DNA of 64,000 nt from contig CAWFMY010000039.1 of NCBI GenBank assembly GCA_963816925.1, positions 82,723 to 146,722 of the forward strand, read 5' to 3'. The notes under the pieces are model-generated. The model did no database searches and had not been told where the DNA came from. It saw only the letters and a program-made list of their open reading frames with translations. Positions 34,472 through 45,698 of this stretch are shown here, piece by piece. The position numbers were made by a program, and so were the translations under genes. Within the stretch, counting starts at the first letter, position 1; each line of letters begins with the position of its first letter. The stretch comes from CAIWHR01 sp963816925. GTDB lineage: Bacteria > Pseudomonadota > Gammaproteobacteria > Burkholderiales > Casimicrobiaceae.

Positions 34472-34783
34472 ATGGATTCGCCTATCGAGCGCGGGTACAG
34501 GCGCAGGCTGCAGCCGCTGAACCAGTTGTTGCCGGCGTCGGCGAACTGGGCGACGAGCCTGCCCGCCGGCGTCCAGCCCCTGGCAATGATGCAGAGGCTC
34601 CCCAGAATTGTGAACGCCATCGCCCGGTTGTGGCGGGATTCCGAGGCGCTGCGGCAATATCTGGATGACCTCCTGGTCGACCGACGCGGTGGTCGTCGCG
34701 GACTCCCGCCCGACATTCACAACGAGCTCCTTACGCTTCGCGAGTTCCACGAAAGTCAGTTCCCGGCCGTTCCACGCTTATAG
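34472..34783 (+). CDS. Small conserved-looking hypothetical protein
   Basis: A 103-residue basic protein with no signal or membrane segment. The N-terminal part has LQPLNQLLPASANWATSLP; the C-terminal half reads PRIVNAIARLWRDSEALRQY, then LDDLLVDRRGGRRGLPPD and LLTLREFHES. It looks helical with one conserved-type core (DDLLVDRRGGR) that I associate with small uncharacterised betaproteobacterial proteins, but I cannot name a domain. It stands alone between the PLP enzyme and the acyl-CoA dehydrogenase genes. CATAAT at about 34424 could be its -10 box. Confidence 0.62.
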   Translation: MDSPIERGYRRRLQPLNQLLPASANWATSLPAGVQPLAMMQRLPRIVNAIARLWRDSEALRQYLDDLLVDRRGGRRGLPPDIHNELLTLREFHESQFPAVPRL

Positions 34784-34938
34784 TCATCGGTGCGCGCGAC
34801 GATGCGGGGGCGGGATGAATTTCTGCGCCTGCCTGAAGGGATCGCGGTCACCGTGGTCCGCCGCAATGCCAGCCAAGGATCCATCTTTGACTGGATCATA
34901 ATGCGCGGATCGTCATTGCCTGTCGCCAACGCACACCC

Positions 34939-36120
34939 ATGGATCTCGACTATTCGGCCGACGAGCGCGCATTTCGCGACGATGTCCGTGCGTGGCTGCG
35001 GGAAAACCTGCCGGCCGCTCTGCGGGACAAGGTCGCGCGCTACGCGCACCTGACGCGCGAGGACCTCCTTGCGTGGCACCGGATCCTCGCCGCCAAGGGC
35101 TGGATCGCGCCGTCGTGGCCGCGCGAATGGGGCGGCACGGACTGGAACGTCGTCCAGCGCTACGTCTTCGAGGAGGAATGCGGCTACGCCGGCGCCCCGC
35201 CGCTGATTCCGTTCGGGCTTGCCATGTGCGCGCCGGTGCTCCTGAAGTTCGGCACGGAGGCGCAGAAGCAGCATTTCCTGCCGCGCATCTACCGCGGCGA
35301 CGACTTCTGGTGCCAGGGCTATTCCGAGCCGGGGGCGGGCTCCGACCTCGCGTCGCTGCGCACGTCCGCCGTGCGTCGAGGCGACCGCTACGTCGTCAAC
35401 GGCCAGAAGACGTGGACCACGCTCGCGCACATGGCCGACTGGATCTTCTGCCTGGTGCGAACGGACCCCGCCGCCGAACGCAAGCAGGACGGCATCTCGT
35501 TCCTGCTGATCGACATGCGCACGCCCGGCATCACGGTCCGTCCGCTCGTCCTCATGGATGGCGGCCACGAGGTGAACGAGGTGTTCTTCGACGACGTCGA
35601 AGTCCCCGTCGCGAACCGCGTGCACGACGAGGGCAAGGGCTGGACCGTCGCCAAGCACCTGCTCGGCCACGAGCGGATGAACACGGCGCGCATCGGCACG
35701 TCCAAGCGCGAGCTCGAGCACCTGAAGGCGTTCGCCGCGACGCAGCGCAGCAACGGCAAGCCGCTCACCGACGATCCGCGCTTTCGCGACAAGCTGTCGC
35801 GGCTCGAGATCGAGCTGATGGCGCTGGCAATCACGAACCTGCGCTTCCTCGACCAGTTGCGCGGCGGACGCGCGCCGGGCCCCGAGGTTTCGATGCTGAA
35901 GATCAAGGGCACCGAAATCCAGCAGATGCTCACCGAATTGATGCTGGAGGCCGCCGGTCCGCTGGCGCAAGGGGTCGCCCGGGTGGACGGCGTGCCGCTC
36001 GCCGACGACGTCATCGCCGCATTGGCGCCGCGGTACTGCAGCACGCGCAAGACGACGATCTACGCGGGTTCCAACGAAATCCAGCGCAACATCATCGCCA
36101 AGCATGCGCTGGGACTCTGA
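34939..36120 (+). CDS. Acyl-CoA dehydrogenase, large-subunit type (PimC-like)
   Basis: A 393-residue flavoenzyme that introduces the alpha-beta double bond into an acyl-CoA. FAD-binding motif YSEPGAGSDLASLRT, GQKTWTTLAHMADWIFCLVRTD, FLLIDMRTPGITVRP, and the C-terminal STRKTTIYAGSNEIQRNIIAKH are all present. The N-terminal MDLDYSADERAFRDDVRAWL matches the group in which two acyl-CoA dehydrogenases are encoded side by side, as in pimC/pimD of Rhodopseudomonas. The next gene, 6 bp downstream, is the second one. Confidence 0.92.
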   Translation: MDLDYSADERAFRDDVRAWLRENLPAALRDKVARYAHLTREDLLAWHRILAAKGWIAPSWPREWGGTDWNVVQRYVFEEECGYAGAPPLIPFGLAMCAPVLLKFGTEAQKQHFLPRIYRGDDFWCQGYSEPGAGSDLASLRTSAVRRGDRYVVNGQKTWTTLAHMADWIFCLVRTDPAAERKQDGISFLLIDMRTPGITVRPLVLMDGGHEVNEVFFDDVEVPVANRVHDEGKGWTVAKHLLGHERMNTARIGTSKRELEHLKAFAATQRSNGKPLTDDPRFRDKLSRLEIELMALAITNLRFLDQLRGGRAPGPEVSMLKIKGTEIQQMLTELMLEAAGPLAQGVARVDGVPLADDVIAALAPRYCSTRKTTIYAGSNEIQRNIIAKHALGL

Positions 36121-36126
36121 CCGGAC

Positions 36127-37276
36127 ATGAACTTCGACCGCACGCGAGGAACAGAAGCTTGTCGCCGCCTCGATCGCGCGCTTCGTCGAGCGCGACTATA
36201 CGTTCGAGGCCCGGCGGCGGATCGTGGCGTCGCCCGGCGGCTGCAGCGACGACGTATGGCGGACGCTGGCCGAGCTCGGCGTGCTCGGACTAACGCTGCC
36301 GGAAGCGGACGGCGGCGTGGGCGGCGGCGCGCTGGACGCGATGAGCCTGATGGAGGCGATCGGCGACGCGCTGATCGTCGAGCCGTGGCTCGCGACCGTC
36401 GCGCTCGGGGCGCAGTTCATCGCGCGGGGCGGAAGCGATCTTCAGCGGCGGCGCGTCATTCCCGCGGTCGCGGACGGGACGCGCAAGCTCGCGTTCGCGC
36501 ACGCGGAGGCGGGCGCGCGCCACACGCTCGCGCACGTCGCGACCCGCGCCCGCGCCGACACCGGCCACTACGTGATTGCCGGTGTGAAGCGTCTGGTCCC
36601 CCACGCCGCGGTGGCCGACGAACTCGTCGTGTCCGTGCGCACGCACGGCAGCGATGCGGATGCGGACGGCATCAGCCTCATGCTGGTCGCCGCGTGACGC
36701 GCCCGGCGTGACGCTCACGCCGCTGCGCATGCTCGACGGCACGCGCGCCGCGGACGTGCGCTTCGACGACGTGCGCGTTCCCGCCGCCGCCATGGTCGGA
36801 ACGCCTGGCCGCGCGCTGCCGCTGATCGAGGAGGTCGTCGACTTCGCGACGGCGCTGATCTGCGCCGAGGCGGTGGGCGCGATCGGGTCCGCCAACCGCG
36901 ATACGCTCGAGTATCTCAAGACGCGCAAGCAGTTCGGCGTGCCGATCGGATCGTTCCAGGCGCTCCAGCACCGGATGGTCGACCTCACGATCGAGTGCGA
37001 GCAGGCGAAGTCGATGGCGAGCCTCGCCTGCGCCGCGGTCGACACCGAACGCGATCCGAGGGCGCGCGCGCGCACCGTTTCCGCCGCCAAGGTGCGCATC
37101 GCCGACGCCTGCCGGCGCGTCAGCCAGGAGTCGATCCAGCTGCACGGCGGCATGGGGATGAGCGACGAGCTGAAGGTGAGCCACACGTTTCGCCGTCTCA
37201 CCGCAATTGCGCAGCAGTTCGGCGGTGCCGACCATCATCTCGCGCGCTTCGCGGCGCAGGACGCGAGGCAGCCGGG

Positions 37277-37280
<4 letters not shown>
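36127..37280 (+). CDS. Acyl-CoA dehydrogenase, small-subunit type (PimD-like; two frame breaks)
   Basis: The partner acyl-CoA dehydrogenase, about 383 residues. Recognisable parts are LVAASIARFVERDYTFEARR, GLTLPEADGGVGGGALDAM, LRMLDGTRAADVRFDDVRVP, ALQHRMVDLTIECEQAKSMA, and SQESIQLHGGMGMSDELKVS, the family's C-terminal signature. One extra base near 36140 and one T near 36694 break the frame; the second is needed to join SLMLVAA to DAPGVTLTP. The length leaves remainder 2. It probably forms a heteromer with the preceding protein. The stop overlaps the convergent thiolase end by four bases. Confidence 0.87.
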
Positions 37281-38455
<1,175 letters not shown>

Positions 38456-38473
38456 GGTCGAATTCTCCCGCGC

Positions 38474-40607
38474 CTATGGGTTGAAGCTCTTGCCTTCCGC
38501 CACGAGGCGCGCCAGCAGGGGCGCCGGCGTCCAGAAGCGGTTGTCTGCGCCGGGAGCCGCGGCGAATTCGCGCAACCGGCGCGCTACGTTGTACAGCCCC
38601 AGCATGTCGGCGTAGAGCATCGGCCCGCCGCGGAACAACGGGAATCCGTAGCCCGTCAGGTAGACGACGTCGATGTCGGACGCGCGCTGCGCGATGCCCT
38701 CGTCGAGGATGCGCGCACCCTCGTTGACCAGCGCCAGCACGCACCGGTCGACGATTTCGTCGGCGCCGATCCGGCGCGGCGCGGCGCCGATTTCCGCGCG
38801 GTACGCTGCGACGAGCGCGTCGACCGCGGGATCGGGCAGCGCGTCGCGCCGTCCGGATTCGTACCGGTACCAGCCGGCGCCCGTCTTCTGCCCGAAGCGG
38901 CCCTGCTCGCACAGCCGGTCGGCGATGCGCGAATACGTGACGTCCGGCTTTTCGACGTAGCGGCGCTGGCGGATGCGCCAGCCGACGTCGTTGCCGGCGA
39001 GGTCGCTCATGCGGAACGGACCCATCGCCATGCCGAATTTCTCGAGCGCGGCGTCGACCTCCGCCGGCGACGCGCCTTCCTCGACCAGGAACATCGCCTG
39101 CCGGATGTACTGCTCGAGCATGCGATTGCCGATGAAACCGTCGCACACGCCCGCGACAACGGCCGTCTTGCCGATGCGCTTCGCGAGCTGCATCACGGTG
39201 GCCAGCACGTCGGCGCCGGTCGCGCGCCCGCGCACGACCTCCAGCAGCTTCATCACGTTGGCGGGGCTGAAGAAGTGCATGCCGACGACGTCCTGCGGGC
39301 GCCGCGTGCCGGCGGCGATCTGGTCGACGTCGAGGGTCGACGTGTTCGTCGCGAGGATCGCACCGGGTTTGGCGACGTCGTCGAGTGTCGCGAACACCTG
39401 CTGCCTTGATCGCCATGTCCTCGAACACCGCCTCGATGACGAGATCCGCATCGCGCAGGTCGCCGTAGTCGAGTGTCGGGCGAAGGCACGCCATGTTTTG
39501 CGCGACCTTTTCCGCCGTGATCCGCCCCTTCTTCGCCGAATTCTCGTAGTTGGCGCGAATGGTCGCGACACCCCGGTCGAGCGCGGCGGCGTTCATCTCG
39601 AGCAGCGCCACGGGAATCCCCGCCGACAGGAAGTTCATCGCGATGCCGCCGCCCATCGTCCCGGCGCCGACGATCGCCACGCGCCCGATTGCGCGCACCG
39701 GTGTCGCGTCCGGCACGCCGGACACGCGCGCCGCGGCCCGCTCGGCAAAAAACGCATGCCGCAGCGCGCGCGATTCGGGCGTGGCCAGAAGTTCGAGAAA
39801 CAGCCTTCGCTCGTGGCGGAGCCCCTCGTCGAACGGCATGGTCACCGCGGCCGCCACCGCGTCGACGCACTTGCGGGGCGCGGGAAAGCGCCCGGCCGCC
39901 GCGGCCACCGAATTGCGCGCGAACTGGAAGTACGCGTCGGCGTTCGGATAATCGATCGCGACGTCGCGCAGGCGCTTGCGCGGCGAGCCGTCGGCGACGA
40001 CCTTGCGCGCGAGCGCCACCGCGGCTTCGAGCACGTCCGTGTCGACCACGGCGTCGAGGAGCGCCGTGCTCGCGAGGGCCTTCGCCGCGGCGCCCGCACC
40101 GGACACGATCATGTTGAGCGCCGTTTCGACGCCCACCGCGCGCGGCAGGCGCTGCGTGCCGCCGGCCCCGGGCAGCAGGCCCAGCTTCACCTCGGGCAAC
40201 GCCAGCGTGGCGGCGGCGCTCGCCACGCGGTAGTGGCACCCAAGCGCGAGCTCCAGTCCTCCGCCCATGCAGACGCCGTTGATCGCCGCGACGACCGGCT
40301 TCCCGCTGCCTTCGGCCACGCGGATCACCGTATGCAGCGTCGGCTCGGCGCTCGCCTTCGGCGTGTTGAACTCGCGGATGTCGGCGCCGCCCGAGAAGGC
40401 CTTGCCGCTGCCGACGATGACGATGGCGTCGCAGCCGGCGTCGGCGTTGGCGTTGTCGATCCCCGCGACGACATCGCTGCGCGTGTCGAATCCCAGCCCG
40501 TTGACCGGCGGATTCGCGAGCGTGATGACGGCCACGCGGCCGTTCAGTGCATAGTGGGCGCCGATGATCGCCTCCGGTTTCGTCTCGGCCGCTAGACTTC
40601 CAGCCAT
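38474..40607 (-). CDS. Enoyl-CoA hydratase / 3-hydroxyacyl-CoA dehydrogenase fusion (PimF/FadB-like; one frame break)
   Basis: A bifunctional beta-oxidation enzyme of about 710 residues. The N-terminal hydratase domain (1-200) has SGGADIREFNTPKAS, CMGGGLELALGCHYRVA and PEVKLGLLPGAGGTQRLPR. The dehydrogenase NAD loop VAIVGAGTMGGGIAMNFLSAG begins near residue 310, with NTSTLDVDQIA and FFSPANVMKLLEVV after it, and two C-terminal 3HCDH domains end LVAEGKSFNP. An extra G near 39405 (AAGGCAG for AAGCAG) breaks the frame. It starts 16 bp inside the end of livF, so it is the distal gene of a transporter-catabolism operon. Confidence 0.9.
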
Positions 40608-41279
40608 TCCTTGCGCACGCCGTCGTTGTCGCGCAAGTCGCGCGCGCTGCCTTCGAAGACGATGCGTCCCTGTCCCATCACGTAGAGCCGATGCGAGATC
40701 GCAAGCGCTATCGTAAGCTTCTGCTCGATCAGCAGGATCGCCACGCCGCGCGCGGCGATCTGCAGGAGCAGGTCGCGCACCTGCTCGACCATCAGCGGGG
40801 CGAGGCCCTCGGTCGGCTCGTCGACCATGATGAGGTCGGGGTCGCCCATCAGCGTCCGGCAGATCGTCAGCATCTGCTGCTCGCCGCCCGAGAGCACGCC
40901 GCCCGGCGCGTCGATCCGCTCGCGGAGCATCGGGAACAGCGTCCAGACATCGTCGAGCGACCACCGTCCCGTCGCACGGGCGGATTTCATGCCGAGCAGC
41001 AGGTTCTCGCGGACCGTCAGCGCGGGAAAGATGTCGCGATCCTCGGGCACGTAGCCCAGGCCCCGGCGCGCGATGACGTGCGCCGGGAGGCCGTCGATGC
41101 GCGCGCCGCGAAATCGTATGGACCCGACCGGCGTCACCTGGCCCATGATCGTCTTGACCGCGGTCGAGCGGCCGGCGCCGTTGCGGCCGAGCAGGCTCAC
41201 GATCTCGCCGTCGCCGACGCGGAACGTCACGCCCTGCAGGATGTGGCTCTTCCCGTAATACGCGTGCAGGTCGTCGACC

Positions 41280-41287
<8 letters not shown>
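40592..41287 (-). CDS. livF: Branched-chain-type ABC transporter ATP-binding protein LivF
   Basis: A 231-residue ATPase of the LivF type. It has LEVDDLHAYYGKSHILQGV, the signature VLSGGEQQMLTICRTL and Walker B LIMVDEPTEGL. The Walker A reads GRNGAGRST, with arginine in place of the usual lysine; the codon CGC differs from lysine at more than one base, so it is not a simple base error. I believe some LivF proteins in this class share the arginine. The start overlaps the end of livG by 8 bp. Confidence 0.93.
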
Positions 41288-42036
<749 letters not shown>

Positions 42037-42040
<4 letters not shown>

Positions 42041-43330
42041 GCCCGCGTCGCCTCGGCGGTCGCGCGCTCCCACGCCGCGGCGACGCGGCGCCACGCGATC
42101 CGGAGCAGCAGCCCGCCACCGGCAAGGGCGACGCCCGCGGCGATCCACGGCCACGGCGACGCGGCGTCGACCTGCGTCCACAGCAGGCGCATGCGCGTCC
42201 CGAGCTCCGGCTGTGTTGCGAGGCGGTAGCTCATCTCGACTGCCAGCACCATGCCGGCGCCCGCAAGCGCGAGCGGCACGGCGGCCACCGCATACGCGGC
42301 GAGCACGCCGGCGAAAGCGCGCGTGCCGACGATCCCGCGGTGCATCAGCAGCACGTCCCGCGAGGCCTCCGGGCGCATACAGGATCATGACGATGAAGAA
42401 CACGCCGAGGTAGAGGAGCCATGCCGACGTGTATCCGCTGAGGCTGCTCTGCAGCCAGGTGATCGCGACTGCACCGAGCACCGGGCCGATGAAGTGCGAC
42501 GCGCCGCCGATGTAGGCCATGATGAGCACGGTGCCGGAGCGCTGTGCGCTGACGGCGTCGGCGGCGACGATTTCGTAGTTGATGGCGGAGAGGCCCCCGG
42601 CGAGGCCGGCGAAAAGCCCGGCCACGGCGAACGCGATGAAGCGGATTCGACGCGTGCTGTAGCCGACGAATTCCACGCGCTCCGGATTGTCGCGGACCGC
42701 GCTGCACATGCGGCCGACCGGCGTCTGCCCGAACGCGCGCATCAGCAGCGCCGCGGCGACGGCCCACGCGACGACGACGTAGTAGACGTGGAGCTGCGGC
42801 CCGAGCGCCAGTCCGAAATCGACGGCGGCGCGCGTCCTGCTCGCCGTGATGCCTTCCTCGCCGCCGAAGACGCTCGGCAGCATGAACGTCGCCGCATACA
42901 CGAGCTCGCCGACGCCGAGCGAGATCAGCGCGAAGATCGTGCCGGCTTTCTTCGTCGTCACCGAACCGAACACGATGCCGGCGAGCAAGCCGCCGGCGGC
43001 GCCGGCAAGCGGCACGAGCACCACGGGCAACGGCAAGCCGTGGTTGATGTCGCGCATGACGTGGATGGCCGCGTAGCCGCCAAGGCCGAAGTAGACGGCA
43101 TGCCCGAACGACAACAGGCCGGTCTGCCCGAACAGGAGGTTGAACGACAGCGCGAACACCGCGGCAATGGCCATCTGCGTCAACAGCGACCGGCCGAAAT
43201 CGGAAGCGAGCCCGGGCAGGTGCGGCAATGCGGCAAGCGCGATGACGGTGACGAGCAGCGGCCAGTAGCCTGTCGCGCGCTGTTCCGACGTCGTCGCCGG
43301 CGACGCGACGCCGGCCGCTGCCGTGTTCAT
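42037..43330 (-). CDS. livM: ABC transporter permease LivM (one frame break)
   Basis: An inner-membrane permease of about 430 residues with around ten helices. It has NLLFGQTGLLSFGHAVYFGLGG and RAFGQTPVGRMCSAVRDNPE, the loops typical of LivM. The C-terminal 110 residues form two extra helices (AYAVAAVPLALAGAGMVLAV and WIAAGVALAGGGLLLRIAW) that occur in one LivM subgroup. An extra G near 42365 separates APGGLA from DVLLMHRG. It pairs with LivH. Confidence 0.9.
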
Positions 43331-43337
43331 TCGGCGC

Positions 43338-44288
43338 TCATGCGTCGCGCGTGCCGAGCAGCCCGCGCGGCCGCACGATCAGCATCAGCACCAGCAGCAG
43401 GTAGGGGACGATCGGCGCCGCCGTGGCGAGCTTGACCGCCAGCGCCTCGTACAGGGGCGACGTGCGCGCCACCGGAATGCCGGCGACGCCGAGCAGGTCG
43501 ACCAGCGAATAGTCGACCGCGACGGCGAACGTCTGCAGGATGCCGATCAGCATCGATGCGATGAGCGCGCCGGAAAGAGATCCCAGGCCGCCGACCACGA
43601 CGACGACGAACACGATCGGCCCGATGGCGTGCGCGAGCGTCGGCTGCGTGAACAGCATGAAACCACCGATGACGCCGGCGAGGCCCGCGAGGCCGCTGCC
43701 GATCGCGAAGACCAGCACGAACACCCCGGGCACGTCATGCCCGAGCGCGCTGACCATCCGGGGATGCGTCAGCGCCGCCTGGATCACGAGGCCGATCCGC
43801 GTCTTGCGGAGCGCGACATAGAGGAAGGCGAACATGGCGACCGAAATCGCCATCATCAGTCCCTTGTAGGTCGGGAAGGTGCTCCCGAAGATCCGGAACA
43901 ACGGAAAGTCGATCGTCTCCGGAATCCTGCTCGCGACGGCGTTGCGGCCCCACACCATCGTCACCAGTTCCTCGATCACGTAGGCGAGCCCGAAGGTGAA
44001 GAGGATCTCGGCGACGTGTCCGCTCGAGTGGACCCGCGAGAGGCCGTAGCGCTCGATCGCGGCGCCGATGAGGGCGCACAACAGCGGCGCGATCACCAGC
44101 GCCGGCCAGAAGCCGACCCACTGGCCGAACTGGTAGGACAGGTACGCGCCGAGCATGAACACGCTGGCGTGCGCGAAATTCAGCACGCCCATCATGCTGA
44201 AGATGAGCGTGAGCCCGCTCGACAGCATGAACAGCAGCAGCCCGTAGACGATGCCGTTCAGCAGCGAGACGGTGACGAGCTCGAGCAT
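43338..44288 (-). CDS. livH: ABC transporter permease LivH
   Basis: A 316-residue permease with about eight helices. Typical features are the N-terminal LLNGIVYGLLLFMLSSGLTL, GVLNFAHASVFMLGAYL, and GGLGSLSGALIASMLIGIL near the cytoplasmic coupling loop. The frame is intact. It is followed by livM 7 bp later and preceded by the binding protein livK. Confidence 0.94.
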   Translation of the reverse strand: MLELVTVSLLNGIVYGLLLFMLSSGLTLIFSMMGVLNFAHASVFMLGAYLSYQFGQWVGFWPALVIAPLLCALIGAAIERYGLSRVHSSGHVAEILFTFGLAYVIEELVTMVWGRNAVASRIPETIDFPLFRIFGSTFPTYKGLMMAISVAMFAFLYVALRKTRIGLVIQAALTHPRMVSALGHDVPGVFVLVFAIGSGLAGLAGVIGGFMLFTQPTLAHAIGPIVFVVVVVGGLGSLSGALIASMLIGILQTFAVAVDYSLVDLLGVAGIPVARTSPLYEALAVKLATAAPIVPYLLLVLMLIVRPRGLLGTRDA

Positions 44289-44309
44289 GCGAATGCGGCG
44301 TGGACGCGT

Positions 44310-45539
44310 CTACTTCGGCCGCTCCATCTTGCACGTCGTCGGCAGCGCCGTCGCCTTGCCATCGACCTTGGCGTCGGTCTTCCAGCCGAGGCCCGTGTCC
44401 TCGCTGTCGTACTTCACGTTCTTCGACAGCGTCGAGACGTAGAGCGGCTGCAGGATCTGGTGATTGTCGGCGCGCATCTCGACCTCGCCGAGCGACGTCG
44501 CCATCTTCATGCCCTCCAGCGCGCGGGCGACCTTGACCGGATCGTTCGACTTCGCGTTCTTCGCGGCCGCGGCAAACATCTCCCACATCGTCTTCGCGCG
44601 CCAGTACGAGTACTCGTTCTCCTTGCCGGGGAAGCGCTTGCTGAACGCGACCACGGACGCGTCGAGCTCCGGCGTCGCATTGCGGTGCCATTCGGACACC
44701 TGCTTCAGCGTGTCGACCCCGGCCTCGCCGACCGCCGTGACCGTGCCGGGGCTGCCGCCGTAGTAGGTCTCCCACGTCACCTTGAGCCCGGCGTCCTTGC
44801 CCGCCTTGATCAGCAGCACCATGTCGTTGCTCCAGTTGCCGGTGATCACCGTGTCGGTGCCCGCCGCCTTGATCTTGGCGACATACGGCGAAAAGTCGTT
44901 CACCTTCTGCAACGGATGCAGCTCGTCGCCCACGACCTTGATGTCCGGGCGCTTCGCCGCGAGCATCTTGTTCGCCGCCGCCGCGACGGCCTTGCCGAAC
45001 GAGTAGTCCTGGTTGATGAGGTAGACCTTCTGGACCTTGGCATCGCGCGCGATCACGTCGGTCATGGCCGCCATCTTCATGTCGGCGTCGGCGTCGAAGC
45101 GGAAATGCCAGAAGTTGCACTTCTCGTTGGTGAGCGCCGGGTCGACCGCGGCATAGTTGAGGTAGACGACCTCCTTGCCCGGATTGCGCTCGTTGTGCTT
45201 TTGCACGGCGTCGGTGATCGCGAGCGCAACCGAGCTGCCGTTGCCCTGCACGACGTAGCGCGCGCCGTCGTCCAGCGCGCGCTTCAGCTGGATCAGCGAC
45301 TCCTGCGGATTGACCTTGTTGTCGAATGACAGGAGCTCCAGTTTTTCGCCGTTGAGGCCGCCGGCGGCGTTGATCGCGTCGATGTAGAACTGGTGCGTTT
45401 TCTGCGCCAGAATGCCGGTGCTGGCGGCGCCGCCCGACAGCGGGTCGATGAAGGCGATCTTGACGTCCGCCACGGCGGGACCTGCAAGTAAGGCGATTCC
45501 GAAGCCCAGCCGGACGGCGCTGCGCGTGCATCCGCTCAT
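44310..45539 (-). CDS. ABC transporter periplasmic substrate-binding protein LivK type
   Basis: A 409-residue periplasmic binding protein with a signal peptide (SAVRLGFGIALLAGPAVA) and a Leu/Ile/Val-binding-protein type I fold: VKIAFIDPLSGGAASTGIL, NAAGGLNGEKLELLSFDNK, DYSFGKAVAAAANKML and TDTVITGNWSNDMVLLIKAG. Such proteins also bind aromatic and dicarboxylic acids. Located with acyl-CoA catabolism genes, it likely imports the substrate that the ligase activates. The start follows GGAGGAC. A 159-bp gap separates it from the divergent ligase gene; I see no clear promoter pair in that gap. Confidence 0.92.
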   Translation of the reverse strand: MSGCTRSAVRLGFGIALLAGPAVADVKIAFIDPLSGGAASTGILAQKTHQFYIDAINAAGGLNGEKLELLSFDNKVNPQESLIQLKRALDDGARYVVQGNGSSVALAITDAVQKHNERNPGKEVVYLNYAAVDPALTNEKCNFWHFRFDADADMKMAAMTDVIARDAKVQKVYLINQDYSFGKAVAAAANKMLAAKRPDIKVVGDELHPLQKVNDFSPYVAKIKAAGTDTVITGNWSNDMVLLIKAGKDAGLKVTWETYYGGSPGTVTAVGEAGVDTLKQVSEWHRNATPELDASVVAFSKRFPGKENEYSYWRAKTMWEMFAAAAKNAKSNDPVKVARALEGMKMATSLGEVEMRADNHQILQPLYVSTLSKNVKYDSEDTGLGWKTDAKVDGKATALPTTCKMERPK

Positions 45540-45698
45540 GAGTCCTCCTCGTCTGATGGCGAGCGCGCGTGCCGATGTATGCCGGGCGCGTTGTCGCCAT
45601 CCGGATGCTAACGGTGGGGATCGCGCGTTGCAAGCGCGGGCGGTACGATGCGGCACTGCAACACGCGGATGCCGGAGATCGCATCCAGGAGGGGACCC

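Noticed and set aside
32994..34520. ATG at 32994 just after the SAM-II aptamer, opening a 508-codon frame
   Set aside because: The frame differs from that of the PLP enzyme and its product is arginine-rich and non-conserved. The position suits a start codon, but the conserved protein begins at 33070.
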